From Orychophragmus violaceus (lineage: Eukaryota; Streptophyta; Magnoliopsida; Brassicales; Brassicaceae), in contig CM058233.1 of NCBI GenBank assembly GCA_030180135.1, positions 26,817,615-26,881,614 of the forward strand: a DNA stretch of 64,000 nucleotides. Reading direction: 5' to 3'. The notes below the pieces were generated by a model. That model was given only the letters and a program-made list of their open reading frames with translations, was not told where the DNA came from and searched no databases. Each line of letters starts with the position of its first letter. Position 1 is the first letter of the stretch. The translations under genes and the position numbers were made by a program. Below are positions 22,829-31,608 of the stretch, one piece after another.

Positions 22829-23857
22829 TTATATATATATATATCATGATTTTTACCTGTTTGATATAAGTATATATTCGAGTCTTTTATAGTGTCTTTC
22901 GAGTCTTTTCAGGTGTTTATTAGGTACATGCACGTTTGGAGTATTTTGGAAGATATTGGAGTTTATTGGGCAAGTTTGGGAGCTAAAGCCGTAAGGAGTA
23001 GAAATGACTATCTCGGAGCGACCAGTGCAACGATCGATGCTCTCTTGGCGTCGATCGATGCAGACCCGCGCCAGCACATTAATGAAAGATTTCAAGATTT
23101 GCAGTTTTGCCCCAAAAACTTCCAGTATTTACAGAAGAGGCCCAAGACGTGATTAACACTTTATAATTAGGTTTTTGGTGTTTTTTAGATTACACATTCA
23201 TACTTTTAACTAGAGAGAGTTTGAGAGCTTGGGGTTGATCATACCTTGTATTGCTTTTGCTTTTGGAGAAGATTTCGAACCCCTCTTTATTCTCTACTCT
23301 TTTATTTATGCAATCTACTCATATTATGATTTATGTTCTATTGATCATGTCTGAGTAGATTCATAGTTAGTTTAGGGATTCTCATTAGGGATTTCATGAC
23401 TTGCTAGATTCAATCAATCAGTTAGGATTCATAACTTGATTAGTTCGTCAACATGAATTTTGCTTAATACTAGTTTCTAATCTGATCACTTAGAATTTTG
23501 GATTTCTAGGGTTTAGACTTAGTTAATTCTCGCAACGAAAGTTGGTTAGTTCTACATCTGTGTTTGAGTTCTAGAACCGTGCTTAATTTGATCATGGCTG
23601 ATAATTGATATGCTTGTCTTGATTTCTTGAGAACTCCCTAGACTAAGCGATTTTAGTATATTGATATAACAAACCGGCTTGCTTTCTGATTTAGTTACTA
23701 CTTTTAGTTTAATATTTCAGATTTGCATCACCTAGCTTAACTTGACATTCTATAATTTATCGTAAGATTTCTTGAGTCTTTGTGGTTCGACTCCTAGATA
23801 CTACATTTGCATGTGCACTTGCAGTGTAACTTAGGGAATTAAACTCTGAGCATATCA
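22829..23857. mobile_element. Solo LTR (1029 bp) nested in the LINE
   Basis: The LINE frame breaks after ATAGG (22824-22828) and resumes at ATAGG (23858-23862), a 5-bp TSD. The insert ends CATATCA and starts TTATAT, near-inverted ends with the usual TG mutated to TT. CGATCGATGC words occur near 23033 and 23053. It has no coding domain, primer site or second LTR. It is best read as a solo LTR left by recombination between the two LTRs of a retrotransposon, probably Ty3/gypsy. Confidence 0.72.
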
Positions 23858-23862
23858 ATAGG

Positions 23863-24140
23863 CTTGGCATCTCTTTAAGCTCTTTCCCTGACTGGTTGAC
23901 CTTCATCAACTGGTTCTTGTTACCTACAGCTAATGTCTCGCAGGTCCTAAAGAAGTTGGTTGGCCAGTGTATTGTTTACAATCTGGCGTGAACGTAACAC
24001 TAGGATCCATGAAGGCTCCTCTCAAACTTCTCATGCCCTCTTCCGTACTATCGACATATGTGTTCGGGACAATATTCTTAGTCAGCAGGACAAAAAAGCT
24101 TTTCATCATTTGTTAGCTACTTGGTTTGCTTTCTATTAGT
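23863..24140 (+). pseudogene. LINE ORF2 extreme C-terminus
   Basis: After the solo LTR the LINE resumes with a coding stretch ending near 23985 in VGQCIVYNL. A frame change and the RERNTRIHEGS signature typical of plant LINE C-termini follow, then the ORF end near 24139 and the 3' UTR. Confidence 0.75.
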
Positions 24141-24538
24141 TGTTCTTTGTGTCTCTTTTACTCATTTTTTTTTTGTGAAGTAAGGAGATGTATTAAAACT
24201 TGTTGTATTGATTTCGTATGGGCAATAAATTTAATTCTTATCAAAAAAAAATTAGATCGGTTAGTTCCATTTTTGGCTAAAAAATCACGTCTATTTATAA
24301 CTATAATAGGTTTTCGGACATATAAAAAAAAAGAGATTATTGGTCTAAGTTGCAAAACTTTCACAGATAATAGAAAAAAAACTATAATATTCATGACAAC
24401 TGACCGTTTCATCGTGAAGCGATTCAATAATAAAGAAATAAAAACCTTAAAATGATGGTATATTTAGTGAAATTTGCGATAATATAAGTGTAAAAATTAA
24501 ATAAAAATAAAAATAGAATAATAATTATTGAATAGTAG

Positions 24539-25335
24539 GTTTTTAAACAGAATTAAAACTATTTTTTTTCTTTACGCCTTTTGTCTGACCTCTTTCTAGC
24601 ATTTCACCCTACTAAATTCGTCGATTTCGGCTGGGGTGATGGGTTTAGTTTCGCCGACGGCCGTGTTACTTTTGGTTTTATCCTTCATGCGGTCTCTAAC
24701 TATCTTTTGCTTCGTTGGTTTCTTCCACCGTGTCTTTGTTCTGTAAGCGGTAGAATAAGCGACTAGTTTTTTTTTGTTTTCTTAGTTCCGGACTCGTGTC
24801 CGTTTTCCGGTCTACCCATGGGGCTTTTCTGCCAAGACATCGTCGATCGAGTTTCTTTTCATCCTCTTCGTCGGGCACTTAGAGTCAGTGAGTCCTCACG
24901 TCCGATCGAGTTGAACGGATCCGGCGAAGTTTATATCTTCTTAGTTTTAATCCCTCGGTGGATTACCCATCTATGAATTGCTTCGATATAGTAGTTTAGG
25001 AGCGAAATGAAACGCCTTGATTTGAGATGTGGTGTTTTTTTGGTGGTTTAGATCGGCAGGGAGAAACATTTGTAGTGACGGTGGTGCACTCCCAATGACC
25101 GAAACTCTATCGGCGATTTGTATGTTGCCGTTTTTTTGTAGACTTACGCGTGGTATTTCTGGCGGCAAAGCGACATGTTTTATGTATCTAAATCGCCTCA
25201 TCAATCCAGTTTTCTAGTGTCTATGGGCGGAATATAAGCCTAGTCCATTTTGTACTAATATCATATCTTAGAGTCATGTATCTTCATGTAAGTCAATTTG
25301 TTCATTTGGACAATATAAAAGTTGTTGATAAAAAA
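24539..25335 (+). mobile_element. Retroposed segment with 15-bp target-site duplication
   Basis: ATTATTGAATAGTAG (24524-24538) and ATTATTAAATAGTAG (25336-25350) flank about 800 bp that ends in GTTGATAAAAAA. The insert is more GC-rich than its surroundings and has only short frames. The long TSD with an A-rich 3' end indicates target-primed reverse transcription. It could be a truncated LINE 3' end or a processed cellular transcript. I do not recognise the content. Confidence 0.6.
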
Positions 25336-25458
25336 ATTATTAAATAGTAGAAAAAGAAAGTGGGGAGAGACGACAAACGCGTAGACGGAAGATGGTGAGG
25401 TGGTAAGGTGACATGGCTATGGCCTAACCCCACATGCAAAACCCTCTTATCGTGCCAT

Positions 25459-25510
25459 GTTGACGTTCTTTTTTTTTTTTTTTTTTTTGTCAAAAGTTGA
25501 CGTTCTTTTT
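25459..25510 (-). repeat. Poly(T) tract between 13-bp direct repeats
   Basis: GTTGACGTTCTTT (25459-25471) recurs at 25496-25508. Between them is a T run and GTCAAAA. It looks like a minimal retroposition event, an oligo(A) insertion on the minus strand with its target-site duplication. Confidence 0.5.
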
Positions 25511-25756
25511 GGGTCCTACTTTGTCCCCTTCACCCTCAACATCCCTCTCCTTCATTGTTGCCTCATTTCTTGTGTTCTCCTCTTTTATTTTATTTTATTA
25601 GTATCTAATTTATTAATTTAGCATATATTATCTCCACAACAAAATTCTCCAGCCAGCGTCTTTCCAGTCTCCTTCCTCTAAAAAGCCAATTTAAGTGTTA
25701 ACAAATTCAAATTTTATTTATTTTAAAATTTTCCACATGTAACATTTGAGTTCTAA

Positions 25757-26005
25757 GAGCAACTCCATCAGGAGTTTTAAGGGCTTGGGGTTCTTAACTA
25801 TTCACGTGGGTCCCACGTGAATAGTTAAGAACCAGGTTCTTAAAATCCTTATTTAAGAACCGGTTCTTACACTGTTCATGACACGTGTCACACAACGATT
25901 GGTCCGTTTTTTTTTTGATTTTTTTTTTTTTTTTACGTTTCCCAAAAAAAAAAAAAAAAAATTTTTTTAAGAACCCCATAAGGGGGTTCACTAATGGAGT
26001 TGCTC
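25757..26005. mobile_element. Tourist/PIF-Harbinger-like MITE (249 bp)
   Basis: Ends are GAGCAACTCCAT...ATGGAGTTGCTC, flanked by TAA at 25754-25756 and 26006-26008. It contains nested palindromes (CACGTGGGTCCCACGTG near 25804) and an A/T homopolymer middle. The TAA duplication and the terminal inverted repeats fit PIF-Harbinger MITEs. Confidence 0.75.
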
Positions 26006-26239
26006 TAAGAACAAGAACATTGGTGAATCCCTTAATAGGGTTCTTAACAATATTTTAATAATACTTTTGTTATTTATGAATAGTTAAGAGCTTGTATTTA
26101 TTTTAAGTCTCCATTGGTGAATCCGTAGTTGAGTTTCTAAAAAATAAAAATATTTATTTCCAAACAATATGTTCTGCAATCACCACAAACTAATTTTTAC
26201 ACTTGCTTATATACAGAAAAGCCAAGAAAGCGAGTGCAT

Positions 26240-26690
26240 TGTGAGAATTCAAGCAACATTTACCGTTACATACCAATACCGAGAATGTAGGTACACAAGT
26301 CTAGTTTTAGTTACCTTGTTGAGTGCTTCAAGGAATAGTGTTTCAGCTTCATCAAAGTTACCCATTTGCATACAACACACTGCTTTTCCATTCAAGATCA
26401 AGCATGTCATGGGATACTTCTCAGAGAAATCCTGGAAAATTAGATAAGCTTCCTGCTCAACAGCTCCAGAACGTAATGTGTCACAAGCAGTCATCATTAC
26501 ACTGACCTTATGATGTTGAAGCCAATACGCCACTTTTGCAGATTGGTGGATTTCCCAACTCCGTTGACTCCAACAAACACGACCACGTAAGGTCTCCTCT
26601 GTTCTTTGGCAACATGAACGTCTCTCATTATATCAATGGAGCGTCTCGGAGTCAATATACGAATCAGAGCATCCTCCATTGCTCCCTGAA
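26240..26690 (-). pseudogene. Chimera of SRP receptor alpha and epsilon-COP fragments
   Basis: Minus strand: 26690-26460 encodes the SRP-receptor alpha (SR-alpha) GTPase start, with RILTPRRSIDI, the P-loop GVNGVGKST and AYWLQHHKVSVMM. A 1-bp deletion after the P-loop shifts the frame. At about 26455 the frame runs straight from SGAVEQ into the epsilon-COP tetratricopeptide segment AYLIFQDFSEKYPM...MQMGNFDEAETLFLEAL. An intron-acceptor-like TTCAG precedes the SR-alpha part. In their intact forms one protein docks ribosomes at the ER and the other is a COPI coat subunit. Here only fragments remain, fused at DNA level. Identification rests on recalled family sequences. Confidence 0.72.
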
Positions 26691-27229
26691 GTCATATGTT
26701 TCACCACAATTAAATTAGATCTACAACTACAAGGACAAACACAACACCTGAATACTTTCTCAGAAAACTAATACAGAATTGAAATAATGACATGTAGTCT
26801 TATACCAAGCATCAGAGATAGAGAACATTCAAAAGAAATACATGCATGATATGATATGCATGGGAGGGAACAATAGAGGGATGATGTTCGAATTCTATAT
26901 CCCAACGAATGTTTTATACAGTTTCAAAGAATTTGAATCTATCTACATAACCTTCAAACAATACACTAAGTGATCACAGAGGGCAGATAAATGAATCAAC
27001 TTTTCTGGTTTTCTGAGGTTGCTTAAGAAAACTATCAAACAGAAGTGTGTTCTTTACAATTCGCGAGTGTTGTACAATAGTGAAACTCTGGCACAGAATT
27101 ACGTAGTGGGTAGACACCCCCTTTCCTTCTCGTAACCATGAAGCTAATTTGGACTAGGAGAGAGTATAACAGGAGAAGTGGCATGTATAGGAGACTGGGA
27201 ACCTTACCGATGCAAGGCATGTTCATGTA

Positions 27230-27345
27230 GTAACTGCAGCTTGAGCAACAATATTTTTGATTTTGATAGGGTCAAGAATTTTTCTTCCGCAATCTTAAGA
27301 GCAGCAAAGGCATCTGGAAAAGCATTGGTTCCAGAAAAGAGGTCA
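27230..27345 (-). pseudogene. Additional exon-like fragment of unknown origin
   Basis: Minus-strand frame with NAFPDAFAALKIAEEK, then a frame change. A possible first exon with an ATG in good context (ATGGCGATGGCTTCAAG, near 27812-27796) lies 450 bp upstream. It may be a third captured gene. I cannot name it. Confidence 0.3.
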
Positions 27346-27999
27346 ACGTAGTTAAAAAACATGGAGCAAGATCTTAATAAACATAATCAGAGAACTGAGC
27401 ACAAAATTCTGATCGTATCTTACACGAACAAGAAATAAATTGCAAAGCATCATCAAAACTAAACTGAAAACAACACCAGAGCAAAACAATATACAAGAGA
27501 CTTTACATATACAAGGATGAAGCTCTACGAAATCGATCAAACAAAATTGACCAAATAACATAATTAATCAGAAGAACATACCCTAAATCAGACTGTATTT
27601 AAGTATCGTAAATTGGATGTAACAAAAATCAATTGCGAGAGAGAACCCACGATACAAAAACACCAAAGCAGTAGAAACCCTAGCTTTCTAATTACAGAGT
27701 ACAAAAGTAGATAATCAGAAGCGAGATTCATGACCACCGAAGAGAAATTAACAACCGAATCGAAAACCCAAGAAAAAATTGAATGAAATTGGTACTTGAA
27801 GCCATCGCCATGGTTGTTTCGACCGAAAAAAAGACGAACAGAAAATTGCCACGTTTTTAAGAAACGGGTTCTTAAGTTTCTAATATAAGGATCGATCCTT
27901 ACAATTGTATTTGTTTTTCATTTTTTTTAATCAAAATCACCTAAGATACTGTGCCTAAAAGACGTTAGTATCCGGCGATGGACATGCTCTAATGGTTTA

Positions 28000-28657
28000 C
28001 TCGATATTAAGTTAAACTGTCCAAAAATAAATAATTTAAACTTATTTTCCTTTAAATGTCACTATTTACGTTTTAATTGTGGTATTGCCAATAGTTACCC
28101 CATGCACATTCGAAAAATTGTCGACCAAAGGGCCCAAAATTTCTAAGATTTTACTTTAAATAATCCCTTTCATTATCCATAAAAATAATCCCACTTACGA
28201 GAAAAGCCGTAACATCTTTAGTTCTTTGCAGATTCTTTTTTACCAAGGTTAGTGGTAACTTTTTGAAGATTCAACTCCTATCAAATTTTATACGGAAACT
28301 ATTAAAAACATCCCAATAAAAAACGTGAAAACACTAAAGTATTTGAACGACATCCCAAAAATCAAAAAGACCAGATCATGAGAAAGAGAGATGTGCCAAT
28401 GTACAGACGATTCATCCAAGCAACATCAAACAATAGAAATGGCGCAATGATAAATTGCAAGTACCTACTCTACCCGTAAAAAAGAAAAGAGTTGATGGCA
28501 TCCATCTTAAACTAAGAAGATTTGGTAAATTAGCGGACATCCTCAATCAAACTACTAATCCGAGAATTAAAGAGAATAGACACTATAAATACTTGATATC
28601 TTCCACTAGAAAAACTTATTCATTTCGAGAGAGAGAAAAACAAACTTTTAAAGAGAA
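28000..28657. other. AT-rich intergenic sequence
   Basis: I see no gene, terminal repeat or clear motif. A 94-codon plus-strand frame (28455-28739) crosses into the next element and has no domain. Confidence 0.5.
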
Positions 28658-29302
28658 TAAGGTGTTGTTCGTTTTTGTATATGGATACAACATCTTGATG
28701 CAAACGCATAGATGTTCGTTTGATCAATTTAAATTCTGAGTTTGGGTACAGATTCTAAATGAAAATAATTTGTACATCTCAAAAATCTAGAATTTTCAGA
28801 TTCACAAAAATGATGAGTTTGGATGCAAAATCTGTATCTCATTTCTATAAAAGACTAAAATACCCTTACTAAAATAAAAAAAAAATATTCCTCTCTCTCC
28901 TCGCTTGTCTCTCTCCTTGTCTCTCTCTCTCTCGATTGGAATCGAAGAACATGTTCTTCTTCGGCAGTTTCACCAGAGAAAACATTGATTCCATCGTCTT
29001 CTTCGTTTATGTAAGTTATTCCTTATGTTTCTCAATCATGTTCTAGGGTTCGGGGTTTTCTGATCTTGTTCTAGTGTCGGGTTTTCAGATCTACTTCTAG
29101 GGTTCAGGTTTATCATTCCTGGGTTTGATTTCGTGATGTTTAGGTTCGATTTCATGTTTGTAGACTTGGGTTTTACTCAATACGTTTGGTTTTATGAGCT
29201 GTGTTTTGGCTGATCTTATGAGTGAATTTGGTCACAGGAGATTGTAATTTGGCGTGTCCATGGCTTCTGATTGTAGTTTGTTGCAGCTCTCGTGATGAAC
29301 TT

Positions 29303-29307
29303 GATTC
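29303..29307. repeat. TSD GATTC of the nested miniature retrotransposon
   Basis: GATTC at 29303-29307 recurs at 29864-29868. Confidence 0.8.
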
Positions 29308-29863
29308 TTTTAGAGAATCAAAGTAAATAAAATGGCTATCTTCATTGATCAAATATCAGATACAAATGTATGTATTTATACATCCAAACCAGTGTGATAA
29401 ACCACTGATAAATTACTAAACCGGAACAAACCGGCTCATCATCTAAAACCCCCTCAAGATGGAGCTTCATACAAGTTCAGAAGACTCATATTGGATATAA
29501 GAGTATGAAACTGAGTAGGGTAGAGAGGTTTAGTAAAATTCTCAAACAGAAAATGGCGAAGATTCGAGCTGAAAATCGAAGATGAAAACAAAGAAGGCGG
29601 AAGCGATGTAATGGAAAAATCAATCGGAAAAAATGATTGATCGAAGAAGATGAAGTGCGAAGAAGATGAAAACAAGGATGATGAAGATCGTCATCAACAA
29701 AAGTTGTTGAGATCTGATACCATTTTAGAGAATCAAAGTAAATAAAATGGCTATCTTCATTGATCGAATATCAAATACAAATGTATGTATTTATACATCC
29801 AAACCAATGTGATAAACTACTGATAAATTACAAAACCGGAACAAACCGGCTCATCATCTAAAA
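29308..29863 (-). mobile_element. TRIM-like copia deletion derivative (556 bp)
   Basis: Two 141-bp LTRs (29308-29448 and 29723-29863) flank 274 bp. The primer site TGGTATCAGATC is at 29711-29722 (minus), and a polypurine CTTGAGGGGG lies at 29449-29458. Next to the polypurine tract is the end of a copia RNase H (FTKPLYPTQFHTLISNM on the minus strand), so this is a copia element with almost all of gag-pol deleted. The LTR ends are TTTTAGA/TCTAAAA, not TG/CA. LTR copies differ at only a few positions. Confidence 0.85.
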
Positions 29864-30129
29864 GATTCCTTATCTACTCTTCCTTACATTTCCTTAGCTG
29901 CTTGAGTAATCTCTTCTCTTAGCTTTCACATTTCAACTTCTTCATAGTTTGGTTGCTTTTTGATTCTTTACTCTTTCTGGGTTGATGTTGTTTACTTTTT
30001 TTTATGTATAATGATGTGGCCACTGATTGCGCTTAAGAAGAAGCATCTTATAAACCTCATAATATTAACGCTCCTCATAAGATTTATGTCTCATTTTGGT
30101 CCTTGGATCATTCTCCTTCTCTGTGCTGC

Positions 30130-30800
30130 AGATACTTCTTGAAAGGAGATGGAAGGAAGTAACAACAACATTTGTGTTTCCTCCAACAGCAACAAACGCA
30201 TCGTATGTCCTGCGCAAATACTACTTCTCCTTGCTTAATAACTATGAGCAAATCTATTTCTTCAGATCTAATGGCCAGATTCCTCCAGGTTTTGCTATTT
30301 GAAACAAAATCCAATCTTCATGAGTTTACTTCTTTGTTTCCTAACATCATTTCTTCTGTAGACTCTCTCCAGAACCCATCTGTTGGACCAGGACTTATGC
30401 AGGGAACCATAAGACGTCCACAAGAACTTCAAGCTTTAACCTTTGCACCACAACCAAGGATCGACTCTTGACATCTCCCTGGAGGTCTCAACTTTTCTCT
30501 CTCTCTTTGTTTAGATAAGTGGTCTAACTGAGAGACTATGACTTACTAAACTGTTGTTATAGTTTCAGGACCTTTAACTGGTTCAAATGTGACTGGAGTG
30601 ATCGATGGGAAATTCGAAGACGGTTACCTTGTAACTGTAACAATGAGATCACAGAAGCTTAAAGGAGTTCTTTACCAGCTTCTTCCAGAGAACACAGTTT
30701 CTCATCAACAGAGTCATGGTGGTTTCTCCAACACTTGGAATAGTAGTGTCAATTCTCAGGGGGTCACTAGTTTCTGCTATGTTCTTACAGCATTCCAATC
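30130..30800 (+). pseudogene. Captured fragment of an ARID-HMG-box protein gene
   Basis: Three exon-like blocks with GT-AG introns are visible. Block a ends at 30288 (intron 30289-30361) and encodes FPPTATNASYVLRKYYFSLL plus FFRSNGQIPP, the ARID end. Block b spans 30362-30484 (RRPQELQALTFAPQP). Intron 30485-30568 follows, then block c from 30569 (GVIDGKFEDGYLVTVT, LKGVLYQLLPENTV). This is the linker layout of Arabidopsis ARID-HMG proteins such as HMGB9. The HMG box that should follow is absent. A stop at 30468-30470 in block b also breaks it. The intact family binds A/T-rich nuclear DNA. Confidence 0.75.
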
Positions 30801-31424
30801 AGATGAGAACCGCCATAACTGATGATAATGTTTATGGTTTATATCTGCAAAGCACAAGCAGGAGAATGTTGCTACTTCCTTCAGTATCGCTTGAACCTAA
30901 CTAAATCAAAAACATATTAATGGGATGCTCTGTTATATTGTTGTCTTGTATTCATTGTCTCTTGTATAAAAAAATGGATCAAGAAAACAAACATTCATTT
31001 GATAGTATGAGATTAAGACATCTCTGGTTGTTGTTAGTCTAGTGCAGTGAGGCCTCCTCTTAGAAAAATGCAAAATAAAATGTTTTTAACAATTAAGCTA
31101 GATTAAATTTGATTCATTTCATTTTCTTACAGTGAAAAAATGAAATTTAATAACATTAGCAATTAAATCAAATTTAAATTTTACATTTTCTTATAAAAAT
31201 TTAACAACATTTACAATTAAATCAATTTTAAATTTACAATAATTAAATTTTTGATAATTATTTTATGAAATTTAAATTTTCTGTGAAAAATTAAATTATA
31301 ATAGAGAATAAATATTATTTTATGAAAATGTATATATTTTTTTAATTATGTTAGTGTAAAAGTGTAATTTAGAACCTCAAAAAACTATTACATAAAAATA
31401 TGTCTTTTTTAGTTATTTTCAAAC

Positions 31425-31598
31425 TAGTTGCATCTGGATGCTAATAGAAACCCAGAGACGAACAAGCTTGATTCTTGATGCAAAATTTGGATGCAGCATC
31501 TGGATATAAAATCGAACAACATCTAAATGCAGCATCCAGACGTAACATCTGGATGCAAAATCTGGATGCAGCATCTGGATGTGAAAACGAATAGCACC
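31425..31598. repeat. Subterminal GCATCTGGATG repeats
   Basis: GCATCTGGATG, GATGCAGCATCTGGAT and close variants occur at least six times in 170 bp next to the right end. Weaker versions occur near the left end (28693-28840). Repeated subterminal motifs are typical transposase binding sites. Confidence 0.6.
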
Positions 31599-31599
31599 T

Positions 31600-31608
31600 A
31601 AGTTATAT
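31600..31608. repeat. 9-bp TSD AAGTTATAT (left)
   Basis: AAGTTATAT at 31600-31608 recurs exactly at 40992-41000. Its length is diagnostic of Mutator-like elements. It overlaps the TAA of the neighbouring Harbinger-like element by two bases. Confidence 0.9.

Larger units (their letters stand above)
21726..24251 (+). mobile_element. 5'-truncated LINE interrupted by a solo LTR
   Basis: Two colinear pieces (21726-22828 and 23858-24251) encode the C-terminal part of a plant L1-like ORF2. A short A run follows at 24243-24251. TTAGATTGG (21718-21726) and TTAGATCGG (24252-24260) flank it and make a 9-bp TSD with one mismatch. The 5' part, including endonuclease and the RT catalytic core, is missing, which is typical of aborted target-primed reverse transcription. 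Confidence 0.8.
25757..27989. mobile_element. Candidate Pack-Harbinger element (2.2 kb) with captured exons
   Basis: The right end reads, on the minus strand, GAGCATGTCCATC, similar to the left GAGCAACTCCATC, and TAA follows at 27990-27992. Between the ends lie exon pieces of at least two unrelated genes. Either one element captured them, or two MITEs (25757-26005, and one ending at 27989) happen to flank them. The internal perfect MITE end at 26005 leaves both readings open. Confidence 0.5.
28661..31598 (+). mobile_element. Pack-Harbinger-like element (2938 bp) with captured ARID/HMG gene fragment
   Basis: Terminal repeats are GGTGTTGTTCGTTTT (left) and AAAACGAATAGCACC (right), which match as inverted repeats with two mismatches. 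TAA flanks both sides (28658-28660, 31599-31601), the PIF-Harbinger signature. Both subterminal regions carry GATGCA/CATCTGGATGC words. No transposase is visible. The interior holds exons and introns of an ARID-HMG gene (30130-30800) and a nested miniature retrotransposon (29308-29863). Retained introns show capture at the DNA level. Confidence 0.72.

Noticed and set aside
22892..23152. 86-codon frame in the solo LTR
   Set aside because: LTR sequence without domain. Likely chance.
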